DNA of 64,000 bases from assembly GCA_965116345.1 (NCBI GenBank), contig OZ220680.1, positions 1,984,001 through 2,048,000 of the forward strand, written 5' to 3'. Below, piece by piece: positions 9,101-17,488 of this stretch (position 1 is the stretch's first letter; each line of letters starts with the position of its first letter). The stretch comes from VXYL01 sp965116345 (GTDB taxonomy: Bacteria > Pseudomonadota > Gammaproteobacteria > Pseudomonadales > Azotimanducaceae). A model generated the notes under the pieces. The model made no database searches. It worked only from the letters and a program-made list of their open reading frames with translations, and was not told where the DNA came from. Position numbers and translations under genes: made by a program.

Positions 9101-10618
9101 TCAGCGCAGGAACAACTCCACCGCGGGGTTCCCCGTCTCCTCCCAGTACCGGTACCCGATCCGGTCCAGGTAGGTCGACAGGCGCTCACGGTCGGCGGAG
9201 TCTGCCTCGAAGCCGACGAGCACGCGGCCCCAGGCGGCGCCATGGTTGCGGTAGTGGAACAGGGTGATGTTCCAGCGGCTGCCGAGCCCGTTCAGGAACC
9301 GCAACAGGGCGCCCGAGCGTTCCGGAAACTCGAAGCGGTAGAGCAACTCGGTCTTGTCGCCCACGGCGCGACCCCCGACCATGTGCCGGACGTGCAGCTT
9401 CGCCGCCTCGTTGTCGGTCATGTCCGTCACCCGGTAGCCGTCCCCGCGAAGGCCGTCCGCCACACGGTCGCGCGTTTCGTCGGTGGCGATCTGCAGCCCG
9501 ACGTACACGTGGGCCTCGTCGTCGCCCGCGTAGCGGTAGTTGAACTCGGTGACCGAGCGTTGCCCGAGGGTGCGGCAGAAGTGGCGGAAACTGCCGCGGG
9601 TCTCCTCGATGGTGACGCCGAAGATCACCTCGCGGTGTTCGCCGAGTTCCGCGCGCTCCGAGATGTGCCGCAAGCGGTCGAAGTTGACGTTCGCGCCGCT
9701 GACGACGGCCACGTACCGCTGGTCGTCCAGGCGTGAATGTCGCTCGGCGTATTTCTTCAGCCCGGCGACGGCGAGCGCTCCGGCGGGCTCCGCGATCGAC
9801 CGGGTGTCGTCGAAGACGTCCTTGACGGCGGCGCAGATCTCGTCGATGGATGCGGTGACGACCTCGTCCACGTGGTCCTTGGCGATCCGGAACGGCGCGA
9901 GCCCGACCTGGGCAACGGAGACGCCGTCGGCGAAGACGTCCAGCGTGTCGAGGGGCAGACGTACGCGGCGACCCGCCTTGAGCGCCGCCGCCAGGCACGC
10001 CGAGCCTTCGGCCTCGACGCCGACGATCCGGGTCTCGGGCCGCAGGTACTTGACGTAGGCCGCGATGCCCGCGATGAGACCCCCACCGCCGACCGGTACG
10101 AAGACCGCGTCCGGGCCCGGGTGCTGGTTCATGATCTCCATGCCCACCGTGCCCTGGCCGGCGATGACGTCCGGATCGTCGTAGGGGTGGACGAGGACGT
10201 AGCCGCGTTTTGCCGACAGCTTGACGGCGTGGTCGGCGGCCTGCTGATAGGTGTCGCCCGCGAACACGATGTGGGCGCCCAGGCTGCGCACCGCATCGAC
10301 CTTGATGCTCGGCGTATTGCGGCCCATCACGATGTGCGCCCGAATCCCCAGCCTCTGCGCCGCGAGGGCCACACCCTGGGCGTGATTGCCCGCGGAGGCG
10401 GCGACCACGCCCTTGGAACGCTCCTTCGCGGCAAGACGCACCATCTTGTTGTAGGCGCCGCGCACCTTGAACGAGAAAACCGGTTGCAGGTCTTCCCTTT
10501 TCAAGGTGACACGGTGACCGAGGCGGGCCGAGATGTTCGGCGCATCCTGCAACGGCGTCTCCAGGGCGATGTCGTAGACGCGCGAGGCGAGGATCTTCTT
10601 GACGACGGATTCGAGCAT
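9101..10618 (-). CDS. ilvA: Threonine ammonia-lyase, biosynthetic
   Basis: A 505-residue PLP enzyme that converts threonine to 2-oxobutyrate, the first committed step of isoleucine synthesis. The PLP lysine is K51 in FSFKVRGAYN. SAGNHAQG and a GGGGLIAG phosphate loop are present. The C-terminal ~170 residues carry two ACT-like regulatory repeats (starting near GVTIEETRGSF and ELLYRFEFPERSG), so isoleucine feedback is expected from family knowledge. The length matches the E. coli-type enzyme. It is transcribed divergently from the ankyrin lipoprotein gene. Confidence 0.97.
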   Translation of the reverse strand: MLESVVKKILASRVYDIALETPLQDAPNISARLGHRVTLKREDLQPVFSFKVRGAYNKMVRLAAKERSKGVVAASAGNHAQGVALAAQRLGIRAHIVMGRNTPSIKVDAVRSLGAHIVFAGDTYQQAADHAVKLSAKRGYVLVHPYDDPDVIAGQGTVGMEIMNQHPGPDAVFVPVGGGGLIAGIAAYVKYLRPETRIVGVEAEGSACLAAALKAGRRVRLPLDTLDVFADGVSVAQVGLAPFRIAKDHVDEVVTASIDEICAAVKDVFDDTRSIAEPAGALAVAGLKKYAERHSRLDDQRYVAVVSGANVNFDRLRHISERAELGEHREVIFGVTIEETRGSFRHFCRTLGQRSVTEFNYRYAGDDEAHVYVGLQIATDETRDRVADGLRGDGYRVTDMTDNEAAKLHVRHMVGGRAVGDKTELLYRFEFPERSGALLRFLNGLGSRWNITLFHYRNHGAAWGRVLVGFEADSADRERLSTYLDRIGYRYWEETGNPAVELFLR

Positions 10619-10767
10619 ATCGAAGGGTCGGGTCAGGCGGCGACCGGCACGGTGGCGGCCTCGATCTTGTCCAGATCGTTCACGCCAGTGGATAAGTGAC
10701 TCAGGATGCTCGGTCTATCCATCGTCCGGGCTTGTCCAGGCCGCCAATGAAGCGGCGCAGTATGGGG

Positions 10768-10773
10768 CATAAT
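10768..10773 (+). promoter_or_regulatory. Candidate -10 box upstream of ankyrin lipoprotein
   Basis: CATAAT lies 37 bases before the ATG at 10810. The sequence after it (GGCTGTT) resembles that after the TATAAT at 5832, so both may be the same promoter type. Confidence 0.35.
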
Positions 10774-10809
10774 GGCTGTTCGCACATTGACCAACGCGAA
10801 GGAAGATTC

Positions 10810-11739
10810 ATGACCCCGTTCTCGCGATCAACGACCGCCCTCCTAGGTGTGCTTGCAGTCCTCACGCTGGCTGCCTGCGTCACCCAACCGGTCGAACCGC
10901 CGCCGCCACCACCGGAGCCCGAGCCGGGTCCGCCGACCACGGACATCTGGACTGCCGCCGCCGAAGGCAATATCACCGAACTGAAGGCGAACCAGCATGT
11001 AGGCACCGACCTCGACAGTCAGAACCCCGAACTGCAGATCACGCCCCTGACGATGGCCGTCGTCTCAAGCCAGTTGGAAGCTGCCCAATGGCTCCTCGAC
11101 AACGGCGCGAACGTCAACGCCCTGAACGGCGACGGCAGCACCGCGCTCAACGCGGCGGCGTTCCTCGGCCAGGCGGAAGGGGCCAAGATCCTGATCGATG
11201 CCGGTGTGGACACGTCCATCCGCAGCTACGAAGGCGCGTCGCCCGAGGACATCGCCAGATTGGACTGGCAGACCACCGAGTACATCGCCGCCATGCTGCA
11301 ACTGCCCGTGGACCGGGCGACCCTCGAAGCCGGACGCGCCGAGATCATCACGATGCTCACCGGTCCGTCGCCATCCGCCAGCACCTACGGCGGCGGTTGG
11401 GAGGAGTTGGCAGCCGCGATCATCGAGGCAGACGCCGCAGCATTGAAGGCAGCCTTGGCAGCCGGCGCGGACCCCGACACAGCGGATCCGAATACGGGCG
11501 GTACGCCGCTGATCTTCGCCTCCTTCATGGGCCGGGTCGAGATCGTCAAGATGCTGCTGGCAGCGGGAGCGGACATCAACGCCACGAACAGCGACGGCAC
11601 CAATGCGCTCGCCGTGGCCGAACTGGATTGGGAAACCACCGAGTACATCGCGTCGCTCTTCCAACTGCCGCTGACCGATCCGGAAGGCATGAAGGAAGGC
11701 AAGGCGGCCGTCGCGGAGATATTGCGGGCCAAAATGTAG
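10810..11739 (+). CDS. Ankyrin-repeat lipoprotein with internal duplication
   Basis: A 309-residue protein. The start at 10810 is chosen because it follows a GGAAG ribosome site and gives a lipoprotein signal ending LTLAAC (lipobox, Cys at ~20). A Pro/Glu linker follows, then two tandem halves. Each half has ankyrin repeats (LDNGANVNALNGDGSTALN; LLAAGADINATNSDGTNAL) and ends with a matching module, LDWQTTEYIAAMLQLP in the first and LDWETTEYIASLFQLP in the second. It is probably a periplasmic or outer-membrane protein-binding scaffold. The partner is unknown. Confidence 0.85.
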   Translation: MTPFSRSTTALLGVLAVLTLAACVTQPVEPPPPPPEPEPGPPTTDIWTAAAEGNITELKANQHVGTDLDSQNPELQITPLTMAVVSSQLEAAQWLLDNGANVNALNGDGSTALNAAAFLGQAEGAKILIDAGVDTSIRSYEGASPEDIARLDWQTTEYIAAMLQLPVDRATLEAGRAEIITMLTGPSPSASTYGGGWEELAAAIIEADAAALKAALAAGADPDTADPNTGGTPLIFASFMGRVEIVKMLLAAGADINATNSDGTNALAVAELDWETTEYIASLFQLPLTDPEGMKEGKAAVAEILRAKM

Positions 11740-11782
11740 AGGTGCGACGCGACTGCTGACTTCGGAGACGCAGGAGGGGGTT

Positions 11783-12253
11783 TTGGCTGACGCACTGCAA
11801 AAAGCCTACGAGACGCTAAGCGGGCGAATCGGGGAGTCCGGCACGCCAAGCGACTGGTTCCAAGTCACCCAGGAGCGCATCGACGACTTCGCGGACGTGA
11901 CCATGGACCACCAGTGGATCCACGTCGACGAGGAACGGGCCAAGGCCGGTCCCTTCGGGACGCCGATCGCCCATGGCCACCTGACGCTCTCGCTGATGGG
12001 CCACCTGCCTCGGGCGGTCGCCGAGAGTGCGCCCAGGCTCGAAGGGCAGAAGCTCTCGATCAACTACGGCTTCGACCGCGTGCGGTTCCCGTCGCCCGTT
12101 CCGGTGGGTGCCCGCATCCGCACGACCAGCACCTTGAAACGGGTCGAGATCAAGGGCGGGATGATCGAGACGATGAACGAGGTCGTGATGGAAGTGGAGG
12201 GCCAGGAGAAGCCCTGCTGCGTGGCCGAGAGCCTGGGGCGACTGGTCTTCTAG
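11783..12253 (+). CDS. MaoC-family dehydratase (hot-dog fold)
   Basis: A 156-residue protein with a TTG start 2 bases after a strong AGGAGGGGG ribosome site. The MaoC/R-hydratase signature is present: a D-F-A-D-V-T-x-D segment near residues 35-42, then GPFGTPIAHGHLTLSL with the catalytic Asp/His pair. The family hydrates enoyl-CoA or related thioesters; the actual substrate cannot be read from the sequence. The stop codon TAG lies inside the CTAG that begins the downstream repeat. Confidence 0.88.
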   Translation: MADALQKAYETLSGRIGESGTPSDWFQVTQERIDDFADVTMDHQWIHVDEERAKAGPFGTPIAHGHLTLSLMGHLPRAVAESAPRLEGQKLSINYGFDRVRFPSPVPVGARIRTTSTLKRVEIKGGMIETMNEVVMEVEGQEKPCCVAESLGRLVF

Positions 12254-12339
12254 GAATGCTCTGATCAAGCCATCCCTGGCTTGATCAGAACGCAAAAACA
12301 AGAGCGCGGTCTTTTTTTGCGTGCAAATTCAACGCCTAG
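12250..12339. repeat. CTAG-bounded palindromic intergenic repeat, copy R1
   Basis: The element begins CTAGGAATGCTCTGATCAAG and ends at a second CTAG at 12336. Positions 12261-12288 are a 28-base palindrome (arms CTGATCAAGCCA and TGGCTTGATCAG). The same palindrome occurs in opposite orientation at 28 kb, and a half copy of it occurs at 23 kb. The right part is a CGCAAAAA/TTTTTGCG hairpin. Confidence 0.85.
12290..12322 (+). terminator. Probable terminator hairpin after the MaoC gene
   Basis: ACGCAAAAA (12290-12298) pairs with TTTTTGCGT (12314-12322), with a run of seven T in the 3' arm. It can stop transcripts from the left. It lies in repeat R1 and resembles the hairpin in the 23-kb repeat. 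Confidence 0.5.
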
Positions 12340-12385
12340 CGTTCTTGAGCGGGTCCCATCCGGACGGTTGAACAAAGTCGATCTG

Positions 12386-12712
12386 TCAGGCTCGTAACAG
12401 TCGCCTGTGCAAGATTGTCCGCATGTCCCTTCGTCCGTCCGAGATAACGTAGACCACTACGCGATCCTCCTCCGCCTCGTAGATGATTCGATAGGGTTTG
12501 AAGAAGACCTGCCGGAAATCGCGCATGCCAAGTTCCGATAGTTCGTGAGGTATCGCGCCGCGATTGGGGAGTTCACCGAGTTTGAGGTACGCCTCCTCAA
12601 TCTCTCCGACAACGCGACGCGCGACTTCCGACGACTCCTTAGTCGATAGGTAGTCTGCTATGTCTTGGAGATCGTCTATCGCGTCGTCGGTCAGGAAGAC
12701 ATCAATGGCCAT
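12386..12712 (-). CDS. RelE/ParE-superfamily toxin
   Basis: A 108-residue protein with the ParE/RelE pattern: an N-terminal helical pair (AIDDLQDIADYLSTKES), a central RDFRQVFFKPYRIIYEAEEDRVVVYVISDGRRD beta core, and a C-terminal basic tail (LHRRLLRA). ParE-like members poison gyrase and RelE-like members cleave mRNA on the ribosome; the sequence does not settle which applies here. It overlaps the upstream antitoxin gene by 11 bases in the usual antitoxin-toxin order. Base composition is less GC-rich than the neighbours. Confidence 0.9.
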   Translation of the reverse strand: MAIDVFLTDDAIDDLQDIADYLSTKESSEVARRVVGEIEEAYLKLGELPNRGAIPHELSELGMRDFRQVFFKPYRIIYEAEEDRVVVYVISDGRRDMRTILHRRLLRA

Positions 12713-12989
12713 CTACTTCCGCTGATCGTGCAAGGCGAATCTTCTCTCGCACTCGATCCGCCGACGTGAGTCTTCCCTCGGCGACTTGCCGCTTGCCCAA
12801 CACCAGAATCTTGAGGAGAGCAAGCGTCTCTTCCGTCTCCTCGTACGACTCGATGCCCTGAACGACGATCTTTGCCTCGCCATTTTGAGTGATGATCATC
12901 GGCTCCTTGATCACACCCAACTGACGAACGATTTCCGCCGTGTTTGCCTTAAGGTAGCTAATCGGTCTGATCCGCGACGACAATGTCAT
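12702..12989 (-). CDS. Phd/YefM-family antitoxin
   Basis: A 95-residue protein. The N-terminal Phd/YefM DNA-binding domain is visible (PISYLKANTAEIVRQL, then PMIITQNGEAKIVVQGIESYEE). The charged C-terminal helix would wrap the toxin. In the family the antitoxin neutralises the toxin and represses its own promoter. It is the first gene of the pair. Confidence 0.92.
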   Translation of the reverse strand: MTLSSRIRPISYLKANTAEIVRQLGVIKEPMIITQNGEAKIVVQGIESYEETEETLALLKILVLGKRQVAEGRLTSADRVREKIRLARSAEVDGH

Positions 12990-13019
12990 GGACGAGCACC
13001 ATGGTTAGGGTCAGACCAA

Positions 13020-13032
13020 ATATGATCCATAT
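13020..13032. promoter_or_regulatory. Possible antitoxin operator
   Basis: ATATGATCCATAT is an inverted repeat (ATATG and CATAT around ATC) 31 bases upstream of the antitoxin start. The position and symmetry fit an autorepression site of a Phd/YefM module. No -10/-35 pair was assigned with confidence. Confidence 0.4.
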
Positions 13033-13183
13033 TCAGACTGCTTCGTCAACGGTTCGATCCAACCGAACTGAATCCCAGCAACGACGAACGATTTGGGTTC
13101 GCGGGATTGGGTCGAGCGCCCCGACGATTGGGAGGAACGCGCGGAAAGAGGCGACATCCAGCCAGACGACGACGGATCGGTAG

Positions 13184-14395
13184 TCAGTCCTCTTCGCGCT
13201 GCCGGGCAATCCCCTCGGCGAGCATCCCCTCGACCTCGTCGTCGCTGAAACCGAGCTCGATGAGCACCTCCGTGGTGTGCTCGCCGATGTCCGGCGCGAG
13301 CCGGGGCGTGCGTTTCTCCGCGCCGCTCATCCAGAACGGACTGTTGACGGTGTGGGCGTAGAAGTGGTCGCCGGGCTCGACCTCCGTCAGCACGTCGTTG
13401 ACGTACATCTGCTCGTCGTTCACGACCTCCGACATGGTCTGCGCCACGGAGTAGGTGACGCCGGCCGCGTCTAGTCTCGCCCGCCAGTTCTGGGCGGTGT
13501 CCGATTCGAATATCGCGACCAGACGTTCGTAGAGTTCTTGTCGGTTCTCGTAGCGGGCGACCCGGTCAACGAAACGCGGATCGTCGACCCATTCCTCGTG
13601 GCCGACGACCGCGGCGAACTTCGGCCATTCCTTCTCGTGGTTGAGAACGCTGAGCAGGATGGTGCGATCGTCGCTGGTCTGGTACATGGTTGCCAGCGGC
13701 GCGCGGCTCACGTCGTCCGGCGACCGCTGGTCCGACAGGTCGAAGCCGACCAACGCGCCCTGGATCATCATGCAGTGGGACCACGCGCCGTTGGCCAACA
13801 ACGACGTGTGCACGTGCGCACCCACACCCGTGATCTGGCGGCGGTAGAGGGCGGCCATGATGCCGCCGAAGAGCGACATGCTGGTCGGGTGGTCGCCCAT
13901 GCCCGGGGTCGACACGGCCGGTGGCGAACCCGGGCGGCGCACGGCGTCCATGAGCCCGCTTCGTGCCCACCAACCGGTGGCGTCGAAGCCGGTACGGTTC
14001 GCGTCCGGGCCATCCAGACCGTAAGAGTTGATTTGCCCGTAGATTACCGATTCGTTCATGGCCCGGACATCGTCGTAGGTGAGCTTGAGGCGGGCCAGCA
14101 GATCCGGTCGGTAGTTGGTTATGACGACGTCTGAACGCCGAATAAGCCGGTCGATGGCATCCCGGCCGACATCGGTGGTGAAGTCGATGGCGAGGCTTCG
14201 TTTGTTGCGCGAGTCCTGGTCCCAGAAGAAGTTGGGATACTCGGCCAGCACACCGCCGAGCAGGGTCCGGTAGGGGTCGCCGTCCAGCGGCTCGATCTTG
14301 ACCACGTCCGCGCCGAAGTCGGACATCACCGTCGCGGCCGCCGGCCCGGCAACGTACGAGCCGATGTCCAGTACCTTGATGTCTTTCAGAAACAT
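13184..14395 (-). CDS. CaiB/BaiF family (class III) CoA-transferase
   Basis: A 403-residue protein. The start MFLKDIKV at 14395 is preferred over an upstream GTG because it begins the conserved family N-terminus (VLDIGSYVAGPAAATVMSDFGADVVKIEP). The GMGDH motif near residue 165-170 carries the catalytic aspartate that forms the acyl anhydride and aspartyl-CoA intermediates. The family moves CoA between carboxylic acids such as carnitine, bile acids, oxalate or dicarboxylates; the substrate is unknown here. No partner dehydrogenase is adjacent. Confidence 0.92.
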   Translation of the reverse strand: MFLKDIKVLDIGSYVAGPAAATVMSDFGADVVKIEPLDGDPYRTLLGGVLAEYPNFFWDQDSRNKRSLAIDFTTDVGRDAIDRLIRRSDVVITNYRPDLLARLKLTYDDVRAMNESVIYGQINSYGLDGPDANRTGFDATGWWARSGLMDAVRRPGSPPAVSTPGMGDHPTSMSLFGGIMAALYRRQITGVGAHVHTSLLANGAWSHCMMIQGALVGFDLSDQRSPDDVSRAPLATMYQTSDDRTILLSVLNHEKEWPKFAAVVGHEEWVDDPRFVDRVARYENRQELYERLVAIFESDTAQNWRARLDAAGVTYSVAQTMSEVVNDEQMYVNDVLTEVEPGDHFYAHTVNSPFWMSGAEKRTPRLAPDIGEHTTEVLIELGFSDDEVEGMLAEGIARQREED

Positions 14396-14549
14396 CCCAT
14401 AAACCCGGTCCCACACGATTGGGAGCAGCCAGGGGCTGCTGCGACTCTTACAGATACCTTACCGCACGCTGACCCTCCCGGCGGCGCCGGTGAATGACAA
14501 CGCTGCTGTGAGACACCGCTGACAGCCAGGCAACAAACGGCGCATTTGT

Positions 14550-14590
14550 ACCATGCGAGCCCTTCAAGCAGTCGCCGGAGGTCGCATGGT
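14550..14590. promoter_or_regulatory. Inverted repeat in the leader of the M16 protease gene
   Basis: ACCATGCGA (14550-14558) and TCGCATGGT (14582-14590) form a perfect 9-base inverted repeat with a 23-base spacer, 55 bases before the M16 start. It could be an operator or an mRNA leader hairpin. The rest of the 249-base divergent gap shows no other clear element. Confidence 0.4.
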
Positions 14591-14644
14591 AGTCTTGCCG
14601 GCCTTTCGACCCCCCAACCGAAGTACCAATTGGAGTCATAGACC

Positions 14645-17425
14645 ATGAGATCAACCAGACTGTTCGCGGGGTTCGCCTTGGCGATGTTCGTCGGCGCCTG
14701 GGCGACGATCACCGCCGCGCAAGAACAGGCCGCGTCCGAGACCGCCGCCACGAAGGTGGCGAGCGTGGAAGGCATCACGGAGTACCGCCTCGACAACGGC
14801 CTGCGGTTCATCCTGTTTCCGGACCAGAGCAAGCAGCAGGTCACCGTCAACATCACCTACCTCGTCGGTTCCCGGCACGAAGGCTACGGCGAGACAGGCA
14901 TGGCGCATCTGCTCGAGCACCTGGTCTTCAAAGGCACGCCGAACCACCCCGACATCCCGGCCGAATTGACGGAACGTGGCGCGTCCCCGAACGGAACCAC
15001 CGGATTCGACCGTACGAACTACTACGAGACCCTGCCGGCCACGGACGACAATCTCGAGTGGGCCCTCGACCTCGAAGCGGACCGCATGGTCAATTCGTTC
15101 ATCGCCGCCGAAGACCTCGAATCCGAGATGACCGTGGTCCGCAACGAGTGGGAACGTGGCGAGAACAACCCTTTCAGCGTGCTGCAGAAGCGCGTCTTCT
15201 CCACCGCGTTCCAATGGCACAACTACGGCAACTTCCCGATCGGTGCCCGGGCCGACATCGAGAATGTTCCCATCGACCGGCTCAAGGCGTTCTATCGGAA
15301 GTACTACCAACCGGACAACGCGGTCCTCGTGGTCGCCGGCAAGTTCGAACCGGAGCGCGCCATCGAGTTGGTGATCGAGAAGTTTGGCGTCATCCCCCGT
15401 CCCGAGCGCACCGGCGCGAACCAGTTGTTCCCCACCTACACGGCGGAACCGGCCCAGGACGGCGAACGCAGCGTAACGCTACGGCGCGTGGGCGACGTGC
15501 AACTGGCGCTGGCCGCCTACCACATCCCGTCGGGATCCCACGAGGACTATCCCGCCCTCCAGGTCATGGCCTACGTCCTCAGTACCCAGCCAGCGGGAAG
15601 GCTCTACAAGAGCGTGGTCGAGCCCGGACTGGCAGCGGGCTCATCGGCGTTCGCCATGCAGTTGCGCGAGCCCGGCGTGTTGATCGCCAATGTCCAGGTG
15701 CGCCAGGAGGACGACCTCGTCAAGGCCGCCGAGACGATGCTCGACACCCTGCACGGCTTGGTCGACCAGCCACCCACGGATGAAGAAGTGGAACGCGCCA
15801 AGTCCAACTTCGCGGCCAACTTCGAACTCGGTTTCAACAATCCAAACAGTATCGGCCTGCAACTCAGCAATTGGGCGTCCATGGGCGACTGGCGGCTCAT
15901 GTTCCTGCATCGCGACCGGCTGGCCGACGTGACGCCCGATGACGTCGTCGCGGTCGCGGAGAAATACCTCAAGCCGTCGAACCGCACGATGGGCTACTAC
16001 TACCCGACGGAGGAGACGCCGCCCAGGGCCGAGATCCCGGCGACGCCGGATGTCGCCGCCTTGGTCGCCGACTACAAGGGACGGGAAGCCGTCTCCGCCG
16101 GGGAAGCATTCGAGCCGACGCCCGAGGTTATCGCCGCCCGCACCACCATCCTGACGTTGTCCAATGGCGTGGAGGTGGCCCTGCTGCCCAAGGAGAACCG
16201 GGGTGATGCGGTCACCGCCAGCTTCCAGTTCCGACATGGGACGGAGGAATCGCTCATGGGTATGGACACCGCGGCTTCGATGGCCGGCTCGATGCTGATG
16301 CGGGGCACGACCAAACGGTCGCGACAGGAGATCACCGACGAGTTCATTCGCCTCAAGGTCGCCGGAGGAGTGAACGGCGGCGCCCTCTCCGTGGGCGGTT
16401 CCGCCACCACGGTGCGCGAGAACCTGCCCGACGCCATTCGCCTGGCCGCGGAAATCCTGCGCGAGCCGGCCTTCGACCCGGACGAGTTCGAACTGCTCCG
16501 CGAGGAGAACCTGGCCGGTATCGAGGCGCAGCGGTCCGAACCGCAGAGTCGTGCTTCGAACGCGCTAAACCGGCACGTCAGCAGTGGCTACGGCAAGGGC
16601 CACGTCTACTACACGCCCACGTTCGATGAGCTGATCGAACGCTACGAGGCCGCGACCGTGGATCAGGCGCGGGAGTTCTGGGCGTCGTTCTACGGGGCCG
16701 AAGGCGGCACGATCGCCGTCGTCGGCGACTTCGATCCCGACGAGATCGTCGCGGTACTCGAGGAAGCCTTCGGCGACTGGCAGGCCAAGGAAGCGTATGC
16801 CCGTGTGGACCGCCCGTATGCGGAGGTCCCGGCCGAAACCCTCGACGTCGAGACTCCCGACAGGACCAACGCCGTGCTCTACGCCTTCCAGCGGATCCAG
16901 ATGCGCGACGACCATCCGGACTACCCGGCACTGGTGATCGGCAACTACATGTTGGGCGGCGGATTCCTGAACTCCCGGCTCGCCACCAGAATCCGTCAAC
17001 AAGACGGCCTCTCCTATGGCGTGGGCTCGCAATTCGGCGCCAGCTCCATCGACGAGATCGGCACGTTCCAGGGCTATGCGATCTTCGCGCCGGAGAACGG
17101 CGACAAGGTGGTCGCCGCGTTCAAGGAGGAGATCGCCAAGGTCCGGGACGAGGGATTCACCGCCGAAGAAGTGGAGGCTGCGAAACGCGGCTGGCTCGAC
17201 GCCGCGCAGCGTCGGCGGTCCAACGACTCGACGATCGCTTCGATTCTGAACAGCAACCTGTTCCTCGACCGCGAAATGGCATTCATCGCCGCCCAGGAAG
17301 CCGCTGTCGCCGAGCTCACGGCGGAGGACATCAACGCGGCCATGCGACGCCACATCGACCTCGACAAGATGTCGTTGTTCCGTGGCGGGGACTTCGCCAA
17401 CAAACTGGCGACGACGGAGGAGTAG
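14645..17425 (+). CDS. Secreted M16 (pitrilysin-type) zinc metalloprotease
   Basis: A 926-residue protein with a Sec signal peptide of ~25 residues ending in ITAAQ. The inverted zinc motif HLLEH lies at about residues 88-92 in MAHLLEHLVFKGTP. The partner glutamate region is near 165 (ESEMTVVRNEWERGENN). A second M16 half begins near residue 500 and lacks HxxEH, as in fused two-domain enzymes of the family. It is probably a periplasmic peptidase that degrades small peptides in a closed chamber. It is monocistronic, followed by convergent genes. Confidence 0.95.
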   Translation: MRSTRLFAGFALAMFVGAWATITAAQEQAASETAATKVASVEGITEYRLDNGLRFILFPDQSKQQVTVNITYLVGSRHEGYGETGMAHLLEHLVFKGTPNHPDIPAELTERGASPNGTTGFDRTNYYETLPATDDNLEWALDLEADRMVNSFIAAEDLESEMTVVRNEWERGENNPFSVLQKRVFSTAFQWHNYGNFPIGARADIENVPIDRLKAFYRKYYQPDNAVLVVAGKFEPERAIELVIEKFGVIPRPERTGANQLFPTYTAEPAQDGERSVTLRRVGDVQLALAAYHIPSGSHEDYPALQVMAYVLSTQPAGRLYKSVVEPGLAAGSSAFAMQLREPGVLIANVQVRQEDDLVKAAETMLDTLHGLVDQPPTDEEVERAKSNFAANFELGFNNPNSIGLQLSNWASMGDWRLMFLHRDRLADVTPDDVVAVAEKYLKPSNRTMGYYYPTEETPPRAEIPATPDVAALVADYKGREAVSAGEAFEPTPEVIAARTTILTLSNGVEVALLPKENRGDAVTASFQFRHGTEESLMGMDTAASMAGSMLMRGTTKRSRQEITDEFIRLKVAGGVNGGALSVGGSATTVRENLPDAIRLAAEILREPAFDPDEFELLREENLAGIEAQRSEPQSRASNALNRHVSSGYGKGHVYYTPTFDELIERYEAATVDQAREFWASFYGAEGGTIAVVGDFDPDEIVAVLEEAFGDWQAKEAYARVDRPYAEVPAETLDVETPDRTNAVLYAFQRIQMRDDHPDYPALVIGNYMLGGGFLNSRLATRIRQQDGLSYGVGSQFGASSIDEIGTFQGYAIFAPENGDKVVAAFKEEIAKVRDEGFTAEEVEAAKRGWLDAAQRRRSNDSTIASILNSNLFLDREMAFIAAQEAAVAELTAEDINAAMRRHIDLDKMSLFRGGDFANKLATTEE

Positions 17426-17488
17426 CCTCGGTGGTTCCGGCGGCGATCCGTTCGCCGCCGGACGCGATCGGCACACCCCATCGGCGAA

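Noticed and set aside
10633..10683. A 17-codon frame (VNDLDKIEAATVPVAA) just upstream of ilvA
   Set aside because: It is not a plausible attenuator (no run of Ile/Val/Leu codons, no terminator hairpin) and has no ribosome site; perhaps a relic of a gene end.
13066..13190. Protein-like stretch DWVERPDDWEERAERGDIQ between the antitoxin and CoA transferase genes
   Set aside because: No start codon with a ribosome site, and the frame runs on antisense to the CoA transferase gene; could be a remnant but family cannot be named.
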